This document shows, piece after piece, positions 41,643 to 50,089 of a stretch of DNA of 64,000 nt. This DNA comes from Streptomyces sp. NBC_01260 (GTDB taxonomy: Bacteria; Actinomycetota; Actinomycetes; Streptomycetales; Streptomycetaceae). The stretch's first letter is position 1, and every line of letters begins with the position of its first letter. The notes beneath the pieces are model-generated. The model had not been told where the DNA came from, did no database searches, and was given only the letters and a program-made list of their open reading frames with translations. The stretch lies in assembly GCF_036226405.1 (NCBI RefSeq), contig NZ_CP108464.1:8370001-8434000 (forward strand). Direction: 5' to 3'. Made by a program: the position numbers and the translations under genes.

Positions 41643-42062
41643 ATGAGCCTGAGTATTCGCAATCAGCTCCCCGGCACCGTCACCGCCGTCACCGCGGGCG
41701 AAGCGATGGCCACCGTCAAGGTCCGCCTGGTGGGCGGCCAGGAGATGACGGCCGCGATCACCCTCGAAGCCGCGAAGGAACTCGGGCTCACCGAGGGGAG
41801 CCCGGTCCGCGCGCTGATCAAGTCCACCGAGGTGTCCCTGGCGACCGGCACCGTCGAGGGCCTGAGCATCCGCAACCGGATCCCCGGCACCATCACCGAT
41901 GTCGCCACCGGCGGCGCCATGGCGAGCGTCAGGATCTCCGTCGAGGGCGGCGAGCTGACCGCGGCGATCACCAAGGACGCCGTGACCGGTCTGCGACTCG
42001 CGTCGGGTACGTCCGTCACCGCACTGATCAAGTCGACGGAGGTCTCCCTCGCCGCGGCCTGA
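41643..42062 (+). CDS. Di-Mop molbindin
   Basis: ATG 41643 encodes 139 residues made of two tandem Mop domains of about 68 residues. Repeat 1 is LSIRNQLPGTVTAVTAGEAM ... VRALIKSTEVSLATG; repeat 2 is LSIRNRIPGTITDVATGGAM ... VTALIKSTEVSLAAA. The S-x-R-N-x-x-x-G-x-(V/I) start and the A-L-I-K-x-T-E-V strand are the molybdate-binding hallmarks. Proteins like this assemble into small molybdate-storage or buffering oligomers. It is divergent from modA, as expected for molybdenum homeostasis. Confidence 0.92.
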   Translation: MSLSIRNQLPGTVTAVTAGEAMATVKVRLVGGQEMTAAITLEAAKELGLTEGSPVRALIKSTEVSLATGTVEGLSIRNRIPGTITDVATGGAMASVRISVEGGELTAAITKDAVTGLRLASGTSVTALIKSTEVSLAAA

Positions 42063-42100
42063 GCCGCGGACCGGGCCGGCGGCCGCGCGGACCCTCTCGC

Positions 42101-42601
42101 CTAGGCGCACCGGGCCGGCTGTACGGAGACCGGCCACGCCCCGACCCACACGTGCGAGATGGCGCTGATGTAGCGCGCGCCGCACCGGTCGGCGGGCACC
42201 ACCAGCTGGCTGCCTGCCCCGTCCAGACCCCGGCCGTCCATCCGGGTGGCCAGGAGGACCGGGACATTGCCGAAGTCGGCGTCGACCTCCGCCCACGACA
42301 GCACCGTGTGGTGTCCGTCGCCGCCGGTGACCGCCACAAGGTAGCGGGACCGGTCCTTGCGCCTGCGGGCGTCGAACACCGGGTGGGCGTCGAGAACCAC
42401 CTCGCGCAGCAGGGGCCCCTCGAAGCTGTGGTGCTGCGGGCCGTTGGTGGCGCAGTCGAAGACCACCTCGGCCCGGTGCTGCTCCCATCTGCTCCGCAGG
42501 TCCGCCACGGTCAGCGTGGCCGGACGCTCGACATCCCCGAGCAGGGCGAAGGGTGTGAGCAGCGGGGGAGGCGTGCGGGGTTGCGCGCTGAGTCGGCTCA
42601 T
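42101..42601 (-). CDS. Sulfite-oxidase-fold molybdopterin-binding protein
   Basis: ATG 42601 (GGGGATC upstream) is chosen over an upstream TTG. The 166-residue protein covers only the molybdopterin-binding fold: LTVADLRSRWEQHRAEVVFD followed by CATNGPQHHSFEGPLLREVV, DRSRYLVAVTGGDGHHTVLS with SWAEVDADFGNVPVLLA, and VPADRCGARYISAISHVWVG. It matches small SUOX-domain proteins rather than complete sulfite oxidases (no dimerisation or haem domain). The Cys of 'FDCATN' occupies the position of the molybdenum-ligand cysteine. It lies between the molbindin and the xanthine-dehydrogenase-like genes. Confidence 0.8.
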   Translation of the reverse strand: MSRLSAQPRTPPPLLTPFALLGDVERPATLTVADLRSRWEQHRAEVVFDCATNGPQHHSFEGPLLREVVLDAHPVFDARRRKDRSRYLVAVTGGDGHHTVLSWAEVDADFGNVPVLLATRMDGRGLDGAGSQLVVPADRCGARYISAISHVWVGAWPVSVQPARCA

Positions 42602-42756
42602 GGGGATCCCCAAATCGGACGGCCCGCAGGGCGGCTGTCAGAAGGTATGCCCAGCGGTCGCCCCGCGAAATCGCGAGTACGAGGCAATGTCCGCCAAAAG
42701 CCTGGCGTTTGTGAACCGATACCACCGATACCGAGTGTTTCTGCCGCATCCCTGGG

Positions 42757-45513
42757 TCACTGACCGCCCGGTCGGGCGGACTGGGCGCGGGCCTGTTCGT
42801 TCAGCGCCAGCCAGACCCGGTCCCTGGTGAGGGGCAGTTGGGTGAACCGGATTCCGGTGGCGTCCCGCAGGGCGTTCGCGAACGCCGGCGCGACCGGGTT
42901 GAAGGGGCTCTCGCTCATCGACTTCGCCCCCAACGGGCCGATCGTGTCGACGGTTTCCATGAAGTGGACCTCCGTGCGGGGGATGTCCGCGTACTGCGGC
43001 AGCCGGTACTGGCGGAACGCGGCGGTGGTGACCTCGCCCCGGCCGTTCAGCCGGACGTTCTCGAAGAGCGTGGCCCCCAGGGCCTGGGCGATGCCGCCCT
43101 CGACCTGGCCCCGGCACTGCATCGGGTTCATGACCTTGCCCGCGTCCGCCGCGTGCACGCTGCGCAGAATCCTGATCTCGCCGGTCCCCGGGTCGACGGC
43201 GAGCCTGAACCACTGTGCGTTGAAGGCGACGGAACGCGGTGTCCCGCCGAAGTGGCCGTCCGCCGCGAGTTCCCGGCCGGCCGACTGTGCCGCCGCGTGC
43301 AGTTCCTTCAGCAGGATCCGCGTGCTCGGGTGCTCGACGGCGTCCTCCGCGAGGTGGCATTCGTCGCGGCGCACCCCGAGGTGCTGGGCCGCGAAGGTGA
43401 GGAGGGTCTCGGCGAGGGCCTGGGAGGCGCGGAGCGTCGCTTTGCCGGCCACCACGGTTCCGGTGGAGCCGAAGGCGCCGGTGTCGTGCTTCACGACATC
43501 GGTGTCGGACTGGCGCACGGCGATCCGGTCGACGGTGGTGCCCAGTTCGCCGGCCGCGATCTGCCGGTGGACCGTGGTGGTGCCGTTGCCGAACTCCGCT
43601 GTCCCCACGGCCAGATCCAGGGTTCCGTCCGGCAGAAGGCTGATCCGGGCGTCGGCGATGTGCCCGCCGGGCGGCCCGGTCGCGATCATGGACAGCGCGG
43701 AGCCTTCCCCCACGAGCCACCCCTCAGGCGCCGCGCCCGCCGGCTCGGCCTGCGCGCCGCGGACGATGCCCAGGCACTGGTCGAGGCCATAGCTGGCGAT
43801 GTGCAGGTCCTCCTCCTCGCCGCCCGGACTGATCATGGCCTCACCCGGGCCGATGATGTTGCGTTCCCGGAACTCCAGGGGGTCCATGGCGAGCAGGCGG
43901 GCCAGTTCGTCCATGACCGACTCCATGGCGAAGACGACCTGCCCGAGCCCGTAGCCGCGGAACGCGCCCGCCGGGACGGCATGGGTGTAGACGGCGTACG
44001 CGTCCGCCTTCTTGTGCGGGGCACGGTAGACGGCCATCGACTCGCCGACGCTGTGGAACATCACGGCCGGCCCGTGGTTGCCGTACGCCCCGGTGTTGGA
44101 GACCACCCGCAGCTGGAGCGCGGTCAGGGTCCCGTCGTGACGCGCCCCGGCCTTGACCCGGACGGTGAACGGGTGCCGGGTGGTGGCCCCGTAGAACTGC
44201 TCGGCGCGGGTGTACTCAAGCTTCACCGGACGGTGCAGGCGCATCGCGGCGAGGACGACGATGTCCTCGACGATCATCTCCTGCTTGCCGCCGAAACCGC
44301 CTCCCACTCGCCCCGCCAGGACCCGCACCTTCTCCAGGGGCAGGTCGAACAGGGCGCAGAGTGCCCGCCGGGTGAGGAAGGGGGTCTGGGTGCTGGAGCG
44401 CACCACGACCCGCTCCGGCCTCTCCTGCGGCCGCTCGAACCAGGCGACCGCGCCGTGTGTCTCCAGGCTCGCGTGCTGGACCCGCTGGGTACGGAACGTC
44501 TCCTCGTACACCACGTCGGAGGCGGCGAAGCCCTCCTCGACCGAGCCGATCTCGCCGTGCGACTCGCCCACGACGTTGTCGAGCGGCCGGGCGATCCGGG
44601 CCGCTGCGCCGTCCTTGGCGTGCACGACCGGTGCGCCCGGCCGCATCGCCTCCTCCGGGTCGAGGACCGCGGGCAGCACCTCGTACGTCACCTCGACGCG
44701 CCGGCAGCCCTCCTCGGCCGCCGCCTCGCTGTCGGCGACGACCGCGGCGACCCGCTGGCCGACGAAGCGCACGGTGTCGTCCAGGACCAGGGTGTCGTCG
44801 GGGTCCTCGGTGGGGTGCTCGTGCCGGGCGGTGGAGTAGTGCCGTTCGGGGGCGTCGTGGTGCGTGAGCACCAGGTGCACCCCCGGCACGCGCACCGCGG
44901 CGGACGTGTCGACGCCGGTGATCCGGGCGTGCGCGTGCGGGGAGCGCAGCAGCTTCATGTGCAGGAGGCCGGGGACGTCGATGTCGAAGGTGTACCGGGC
45001 GGTCCCGGTCACCACCTGGGGGCCGGCCGGGGCGGGCAGGTTGCGGCCGACCGCCGCGCCGGCGCACGGGGCCTCGACATGCTTCACGCCGCGCACGGCG
45101 TCCTCGATGGCGCGGTAGCCGGTACAGCGGCACAGGTTTCCCTTGAACGCGCGCGGCAGATCACCGAGTTGCTCGTCGTCGAGGGCAGCCGTGGTCATCA
45201 GGTACCCGGCGGTGCAGAAACCGCACTGGAATCCCTGCGCGTCGAGGAACTTCTGCTGTACGGGGTGGAGTTCGCCGTCCGTGGCCAGGCCCTCCACCGT
45301 GGTCACCGACCGGCCCTGTGCCCGTACCGCCGGATAGAGGCAGCTGTGCACCGGCTCCCCGTCGACATGGACGGTGCAGGCCCCGCAGTCCCCCGCGTCG
45401 CAGCCCTTCTTCACCCCGAACCAGCCGTGTTCGCGCAGATAGGTGCGCAGGCACTGACCCGGCCGCGGTTCGGCGTCGAAGGGCTGCTCGTTGACATGGA
45501 TCCCGAAACTCAT
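42757..45513 (-). CDS. Xanthine-dehydrogenase-type subunit with fused 2Fe-2S and Mo domains
   Basis: ATG 45513 overlaps the upstream FAD-subunit stop (ATGA). Residues 1-160 hold two [2Fe-2S] sites: KKGCDAGDCGACTVHVDG and CLYPAV for the ferredoxin-like one, then QCGFCTAGYLM and NLCRCTGYRAIEDAV for the helical one. Residues about 180-918 are the molybdopterin domain: GRVGGGFGGKQEMIV, VPAGAFRGYGLGQVVFAMES, AEFGNGTTTVHRQIAAGELG and the catalytic-Glu loop GPLGAKSMSESPFNP. It hydroxylates purines or other N-heterocycles or aldehydes. Fusion of the iron-sulfur and Mo parts in one 918-residue chain differs from the usual three-gene layout. The divergent PucR favours purine catabolism. Confidence 0.9.
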   Translation of the reverse strand: MSFGIHVNEQPFDAEPRPGQCLRTYLREHGWFGVKKGCDAGDCGACTVHVDGEPVHSCLYPAVRAQGRSVTTVEGLATDGELHPVQQKFLDAQGFQCGFCTAGYLMTTAALDDEQLGDLPRAFKGNLCRCTGYRAIEDAVRGVKHVEAPCAGAAVGRNLPAPAGPQVVTGTARYTFDIDVPGLLHMKLLRSPHAHARITGVDTSAAVRVPGVHLVLTHHDAPERHYSTARHEHPTEDPDDTLVLDDTVRFVGQRVAAVVADSEAAAEEGCRRVEVTYEVLPAVLDPEEAMRPGAPVVHAKDGAAARIARPLDNVVGESHGEIGSVEEGFAASDVVYEETFRTQRVQHASLETHGAVAWFERPQERPERVVVRSSTQTPFLTRRALCALFDLPLEKVRVLAGRVGGGFGGKQEMIVEDIVVLAAMRLHRPVKLEYTRAEQFYGATTRHPFTVRVKAGARHDGTLTALQLRVVSNTGAYGNHGPAVMFHSVGESMAVYRAPHKKADAYAVYTHAVPAGAFRGYGLGQVVFAMESVMDELARLLAMDPLEFRERNIIGPGEAMISPGGEEEDLHIASYGLDQCLGIVRGAQAEPAGAAPEGWLVGEGSALSMIATGPPGGHIADARISLLPDGTLDLAVGTAEFGNGTTTVHRQIAAGELGTTVDRIAVRQSDTDVVKHDTGAFGSTGTVVAGKATLRASQALAETLLTFAAQHLGVRRDECHLAEDAVEHPSTRILLKELHAAAQSAGRELAADGHFGGTPRSVAFNAQWFRLAVDPGTGEIRILRSVHAADAGKVMNPMQCRGQVEGGIAQALGATLFENVRLNGRGEVTTAAFRQYRLPQYADIPRTEVHFMETVDTIGPLGAKSMSESPFNPVAPAFANALRDATGIRFTQLPLTRDRVWLALNEQARAQSARPGGQ

Positions 45514-46334
45514 CGTGCACCGTCCGTGGTCAGTTCGCGCCGCACTTCCTCGGCCAGCCGCAACGCCATGTGCCGCCGCCAGGCGGGCAGCCCGTGGATG
45601 TCGTCGAACCAGTCGGCGTCGCCGATGGCAGCCTCCAGGGCGCCCCGCAGGCCGGTGCGGTCCGGTGGCAGCGGGAACCAGAGCCGGAAGGGGCGGACGG
45701 TGGCCGCGGTGACCGTCACGGCCAGCGAGCCGTCCTGCTCGTCGAGCACCCCGATGACCAGCGCGCCGGACCGGCCCAGACCGTAGAGCGAGGCCTGCCG
45801 GAATGCGGTGCGCGAGGCCAGCGCCCTGGCGGGCAGCGTGACGGAGCGCAGCAACTCGCCCTCGCCCAGGTCCTTGCGCCCCGCGCCGAGGACGAAATCG
45901 GCCACCCGTACCCGGCGGAGCGAGCCGTCCTGCGCCTGGAGCAGGCACTCCCCGTCGAGGGCCGCGGTGAGCGAGATCATCGGCCCGGCCGGCAGGGCGT
46001 TGCAGAGGTTCCCGCCGACGGTGGCCATGTTCCAGATCTTGAACGAGGCGAGGAACGCCCGGCAGCACTGCTCGAACAGCGGCGCCGCCCGGACGCGGCT
46101 CCGCCTCCCGTGGCGGGACAGCTGGGCGATGGTGCAGGTCGCGGCGAACTCCACGGAACCGTCGTGGTGGTGCGTGACCGGCTCCCAGCCCATCCTGCTC
46201 AGGTCCACCAGCCGCCGCAGCCGGGGCTGGGGCTCGGAGAACAGGTAGGTGCCCCCTCCCAGCCAGGCGTCACCGGGCCTCCAGGGCTCGTGGGAACGGG
46301 CGTCACGCACGTCCCGCACGGTGTTGAGATCCAT
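45510..46334 (-). CDS. FAD-binding subunit of the xanthine-dehydrogenase-type enzyme
   Basis: ATG 46334 follows GGAG; the longer frame lacks protein-like content. The 274-residue CO-dehydrogenase-flavoprotein/XdhB fold has DAWLGGGTYLFSEPQPRLRR (FAD loop), CCRAFLASFKIWNMATVGGN followed by LCNALPAGPMI (second FAD loop, T-V-G-G-N-L), and VRVADFVLGAGRKDLGEGEL. It passes electrons from the iron-sulfur clusters to NAD or oxygen. It is the first gene of the operon, and its control region faces pucR. Confidence 0.9.
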   Translation of the reverse strand: MDLNTVRDVRDARSHEPWRPGDAWLGGGTYLFSEPQPRLRRLVDLSRMGWEPVTHHHDGSVEFAATCTIAQLSRHGRRSRVRAAPLFEQCCRAFLASFKIWNMATVGGNLCNALPAGPMISLTAALDGECLLQAQDGSLRRVRVADFVLGAGRKDLGEGELLRSVTLPARALASRTAFRQASLYGLGRSGALVIGVLDEQDGSLAVTVTAATVRPFRLWFPLPPDRTGLRGALEAAIGDADWFDDIHGLPAWRRHMALRLAEEVRRELTTDGAR

Positions 46335-46576
46335 GTCGTTCTCCGCTCCGGCCGCTGCGTCGTCGGCCACCGAGAAGCTCAGTGAAGCAACGCGGCGGCC
46401 CCGCGCACGACTGGTGCACCACACGGAAATACACGAGTCCCCGCCCCGCGTCCTGGAGGATCGACCAAGAGGTGTATTGATCACTTCACCTGGCATTTAC
46501 GATGACAGGACTCGCAATCGCCTCGTGAATGTGAGATGCCGGGCCCGGGCCCGGCAGTCGCGCAAGGAGCCAGACC

Positions 46577-48097
46577 ATGCACGTCGAACACCTCCTCCAG
46601 CTCGAATCCCTCGGCCTCACCCTGCTCTGGGGCGAAGAGCCCCTGCCGGCCCGGGAGATCAGCGGGGTCACCGCCACCGACCTGGAGGACCCGACCCGCT
46701 TCCTCCAGCAGGGCGAGGTCGTTCTCAGCGGCCTGGTGTGGTGGCATCCGAACGATGAACCCGAGAAGGCTGCACGGTTCGTCAGCGCGCTCCGGACGGC
46801 CGGGGCCGTGGCCCTGCTCGCGGGCGAGGAAACGCACGGCGCCGTGCCCGATGTCCTCGTCGACGCCTGCCGGACCCACGGCGTCACCCTCATCGCCGTC
46901 CCCGCGAGCACCAGCTTCCGGGCCATCACCGAGGCGGTCTACCTCCGGCATTGGGGCGATCTCAGCCGCCGTCCCACCCATCACTACGCACTGCCCGAGA
47001 ACGTACGCAACGAGCTCAGCGTCCTGCTGGCGGCCGGTGCGGACCCGGACACGCTGCTCGACCGCGCCTTCGCCCACCTGGGAACCCCGGCCGCGTACCT
47101 CCTCAGTGCGACAGGACGCACCCTCGCGCGCACTCCGTCGGCCCCGCCGCTGACCGCGCCACGGGGTGCGGAATGCCTGCGCAGGCCCACCGGAGCCACG
47201 CTGCGCATCGAGTCGGACGGATCCCCCTACGACGTCTGGCACCTGCATGTCCCCGACACAGCAGGGGCGCCGCCCCGTGTGCTGCACGAAATAGCCGACG
47301 TCCTCGCCCAGCACCGGCACCGCACCGCCCCCGGAGAGAAAGCGGCACGCCGCAAGGGCGACGACCTCGTCTCGCTGATCAGCGCCCCGCACACCGACGG
47401 GACATCACTGCGCCTCGCACTCCACGGCTGCGGCCTCTTCGACCGGGGCCCCTACCAGGTCATCACGGCGCGGCCGGCCCATGAGGACGACGCGAGCGCG
47501 GCGGCGGACGCCCTGACCGAGGCCCTGCACCACGACCCCGGCCGCCCCTTCGCCGTGGGCAGGCTCGCGGGAGGTACGGCCGTGGCCGTCGTCCAGGGCG
47601 AACCGGGAGACAGCGAAGGCCGGTTGCGCGCCCTGTGGCCCGTCCTGGACGGCTGCCGCCCCGGCGCGGCACTCCACGGCGGGGTGGGCGCGGAGGTCGC
47701 CGGTCCCGAGGGCCTGCACGGCAGTCTCGTGCAGGCGCGCTACGCCCTGACGGCATCCCGCGCCACGGAACCCGCGGCGGCCCGGCTGACCTCCATGGAC
47801 GGCCTCACCACCCTGCACTCGCTGCTCGCCGGACTCCCCGAGGAGGTGCGCGAGGTCTTCAGCGCCCGGACCCTGGGCCCGCTGACTGACGAGGACGGAG
47901 CCTCGCAGCGCATGATGCTGCACACCCTGGAAGTCTTCCTCGCGCACAACTGCTCCTGGGCGCGCGTCGCGGAAGCCCTTCACCTCCATGTCAACACGGT
48001 TCACTACCGTGTCCGGCGCATCGAGCAGCTCACCGGTCGCGACCTGTCGCGCCTCGATCACCGCCTCGATCTTCAGGCCGCTCTGATGTGCCGCTGA
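46577..48097 (+). CDS. PucR-family transcriptional regulator
   Basis: ATG 46577 follows AAGGAG. The 506-residue protein has the N-terminal PucR domain (VEHLLQLESLGLTLLWGEEP, VTATDLEDPTRFLQQGEVVL, LSGLVWW), a central GGDEF-like degenerate region (ALHGGVGAEVAGPEGLHGSL), and the C-terminal helix-turn-helix (MMLHTLEVFLAHNCSWARVA, EALHLHVNTVHYRVRRIEQL, TGRDLSRLDHRLDLQAALM). PucR proteins activate purine-breakdown genes. Its divergent position beside the xanthine-dehydrogenase-type operon supports that role. Confidence 0.9.
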   Translation: MHVEHLLQLESLGLTLLWGEEPLPAREISGVTATDLEDPTRFLQQGEVVLSGLVWWHPNDEPEKAARFVSALRTAGAVALLAGEETHGAVPDVLVDACRTHGVTLIAVPASTSFRAITEAVYLRHWGDLSRRPTHHYALPENVRNELSVLLAAGADPDTLLDRAFAHLGTPAAYLLSATGRTLARTPSAPPLTAPRGAECLRRPTGATLRIESDGSPYDVWHLHVPDTAGAPPRVLHEIADVLAQHRHRTAPGEKAARRKGDDLVSLISAPHTDGTSLRLALHGCGLFDRGPYQVITARPAHEDDASAAADALTEALHHDPGRPFAVGRLAGGTAVAVVQGEPGDSEGRLRALWPVLDGCRPGAALHGGVGAEVAGPEGLHGSLVQARYALTASRATEPAAARLTSMDGLTTLHSLLAGLPEEVREVFSARTLGPLTDEDGASQRMMLHTLEVFLAHNCSWARVAEALHLHVNTVHYRVRRIEQLTGRDLSRLDHRLDLQAALMCR

Positions 48098-48113
48098 CCG
48101 CGGTCGCCAGGGC

Positions 48114-48521
48114 TCAGTCCCGGCCGCCCGGCCGGTCGATGTGCACGTTCGTCGACTTCACCCGTGCCGTGGCCATGACCCCGACCTCCAGGCCGAGTTC
48201 ATCGACGGACTCGCGGCTGATCAGTGACACCAGCCGGTGCGGACCCGACTGGATCTCCACCTGTGCCACGACGTCGTCGGCCGTCACCGAGATGACGATC
48301 CCGGCGAACGAGTTCCGTACCGACGTCAGCACCTCCCCGGGAACCGGATGCAGCCCCGCGGCACGCTCCGTGGCGAAGCCGGCGAGGCTGACACCGTCGA
48401 TCACCCGGTTTCCGGAGCCGCCCCGGTCCATCGCGAGGTGACCGCCGTCGGCCCAGCGGCGAACGGTCTCGGGACTCACGGCCAGCAGCTCCGCGGCCTG
48501 GCCAATGCTGTACGAAGGCAC
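48114..48521 (-). CDS. HTH-Mop (BldC-like HTH plus molybdate-binding) regulator
   Basis: GTG 48521 gives 135 residues. Residues 1-50 are a MerR/excisionase-type HTH (YSIGQAAELLAVSPETVRRW ADGG). Residues about 65-135 form a Mop/TOBE domain: LTSVRNSFAGIVISVTADDV, AQVEIQSGPHRLVSLISRES, GLEVGVMATARVKSTNVHID. Coupling a DNA-binding domain to a molybdate sensor is the plan of ModE, but with a different HTH. It is the likely molybdate-responsive regulator of this block. It is convergent with pucR (16 bases between stops). Confidence 0.88.
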   Translation of the reverse strand: MPSYSIGQAAELLAVSPETVRRWADGGHLAMDRGGSGNRVIDGVSLAGFATERAAGLHPVPGEVLTSVRNSFAGIVISVTADDVVAQVEIQSGPHRLVSLISRESVDELGLEVGVMATARVKSTNVHIDRPGGRD

Positions 48522-48623
48522 CCCCGCACTCTAGGCCAACGCCGGGCGCCTCCCGCGCACCGCCGGCCCGCACACCGCCGGTTCCGGGACGCCGCGCCGA
48601 CGGTCCGCCCGGGTCCTTCGGGC

Positions 48624-49271
48624 TCAGGCCCGCCTGTCCTGCGGTGAACCCGGCTCCGGCGCATCCGCCGCGCCCTCGTCCTGCGCCGGCCGGTCCCTGC
48701 CGGATGCCCCCGCCCGCAGCCCGTCCATCACAAGGTCCAGCAGCCGGGCGGCGCGCGGCGGCCAGTCGCTGTGCGGGTCGATCTGCCAGAGCCCGGCGAT
48801 GGCGAGCAGGAAGTCCTCTGCGGTCAGCCCGGAACGGATGGCGCCGGCCTTCTCGTTGGCGTCCAGCAGAAGGGTGACGGCCCGGGTCACCGGGCCATGG
48901 CCCAGCCGGGCCAGGCCGCCGTGCCGACTGACCGTCGTGCGCAGCGCCTCGGCCAGACCGGCCTTGGCCATGGCGAACTGCGCGAGCCGGTCCATCCACT
49001 CCCGCAGGGCCCGGTCGGGATCACGGGTCAGGAGCAACTGGGCGGCGGTGTCGGCGACCTGCTGCATCTCGTAGCGGTAGACCTCCAGGACGAGCGCCTC
49101 GCGGTTGGGGAAGTTGCGGTAGAACGTCCCCTGCCCGACGCAGGCCTTCTTCGCTATCACGCTCACCGGGGCGTCCGCGGTCCGCGTCAGCTCGGCCAGC
49201 GCGACTTCCAGGATGCGCTCGCGATTGCGCTGTGCGTCCGGACGCAGCGGGGTGCTCTTCTCCTCCTGCAC
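48624..49271 (-). CDS. TetR-family regulator of the PaoABC-like operon
   Basis: GTG 49271 is preferred over GTG 49304 because GGAAGGAG lies just before it, giving 215 residues. The HTH is RERILEVALAELTRTADAPV with SVIAKKACVGQGTFYRNFPN and NREALVLEVYRYEMQQV. The C-terminal ligand domain is VTRAVTLLLDANEKAGAIRS, typical of the TetR_C_33/SbtR-like group. Two palindromic boxes at 49311-49363 lie just upstream. It is divergent from the molybdoenzyme operon starting at 49517 and probably represses it until an aldehyde-type substrate appears. Confidence 0.9.
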   Translation of the reverse strand: MQEEKSTPLRPDAQRNRERILEVALAELTRTADAPVSVIAKKACVGQGTFYRNFPNREALVLEVYRYEMQQVADTAAQLLLTRDPDRALREWMDRLAQFAMAKAGLAEALRTTVSRHGGLARLGHGPVTRAVTLLLDANEKAGAIRSGLTAEDFLLAIAGLWQIDPHSDWPPRAARLLDLVMDGLRAGASGRDRPAQDEGAADAPEPGSPQDRRA

Positions 49272-49310
49272 GGGGACTCCTTCCGGGCCCACGGCCGTGG
49301 CCACTCTTGA

Positions 49311-49363
49311 TAAGCGGACAGCTGTCCACTACGTTCGATCACTGGTGGACAGCTGTCCGCTTA
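49311..49363. promoter_or_regulatory. Paired TetR operators (inverted 19-base copies)
   Basis: TAAGCGGACAGCTGTCCAC (49311-49329) and its exact reverse complement (49345-49363) each contain the perfect 12-base palindrome GGACAGCTGTCC. The centres are 34 bases apart. This is the expected binding site for the adjacent TetR repressor. Confidence 0.85.
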
Positions 49364-49516
49364 GCCCTACCTTAGCGGCAGATCCAGCCAGTACGGCCGA
49401 CCGGTACCCCCGCTCCCACCTGTGCAGATTCACTCGTATCGCCTCTCTCCCCTCCCGGGCCGTCCGCCGGGACCGTCTCGTTCGACGCGCATCAGTAATG
49501 CGAAAGAAGGCTGATC

Positions 49517-50089
49517 ATGGGCCCATCGACGTCCAGTGCCATCACCCTGAACATCAATGGCGAAAAGTACACCCTGCCCGTCGACCACCGCACCACCCTG
49601 CTCGACGCCCTGCGCGAGCACCTCGATCTGACCGGCACCAAGAAGGGCTGTGACCAGGGCCAGTGCGGCGCCTGCACGGTACTGCTCGACGGGCGCAGGG
49701 CCGTGGCCTGCCTGCAGCTCGCGGTCGCGGCACAGGGGCGCGCGGTCACCACCATCGAAGGAGTGGCCGACGGCGACCGACTGCACCCGGTCCAGCAGGC
49801 CTTCCTCGACCTCGACGGCTATCAGTGCGGCTACTGCACCCCGGGGCAGATCTGTTCGGCCCTCGCGGTGATCGAGGAACACGCGGCGGGCTGGCCGAGC
49901 GCCGTGACCGACGATGTACGGCCGGAGGCGGGGGCGCCCGCGCTCACCGCCGAAGAGATCCGCGAGCGGATGAGCGGCAACCTGTGCCGCTGCGGCGCCT
50001 ACGTGTCGATCGTGCAGGCGGTCGCGCGGGCGGCCGAGGCCTCCGCGGCCGAGGCCGCCACGTTCCAGGACAAGGAGCCGGTGGCATGA
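49517..50089 (+). CDS. 2Fe-2S subunit of a PaoABC/YagTSR-type molybdoenzyme
   Basis: ATG 49517 encodes 190 residues. The ferredoxin-like cluster ligands are TKKGCDQGQCGACTVLLDGR and VACLQLA; the helical-domain ligands are GYQCGYCTPGQICSALAVIE and MSGNLCRCGAYVSIVQAVAR. This is the electron-transfer subunit of aldehyde oxidoreductases. There is no Tat signal, so unlike E. coli PaoA it is probably cytoplasmic. Its stop overlaps the next start (ATGA), showing tight coupling. Confidence 0.92.
   Translation: MGPSTSSAITLNINGEKYTLPVDHRTTLLDALREHLDLTGTKKGCDQGQCGACTVLLDGRRAVACLQLAVAAQGRAVTTIEGVADGDRLHPVQQAFLDLDGYQCGYCTPGQICSALAVIEEHAAGWPSAVTDDVRPEAGAPALTAEEIRERMSGNLCRCGAYVSIVQAVARAAEASAAEAATFQDKEPVA

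Noticed and set aside
42838..45786. 982-residue plus-strand frame antisense to the molybdopterin gene
   Set aside because: Shadow frame; all conserved hydroxylase motifs lie on the minus strand.
49272..49304. Longer TetR start at GTG 49304
   Set aside because: It lies seven bases from the operator, while GTG 49271 has GGAAGGAG immediately upstream.
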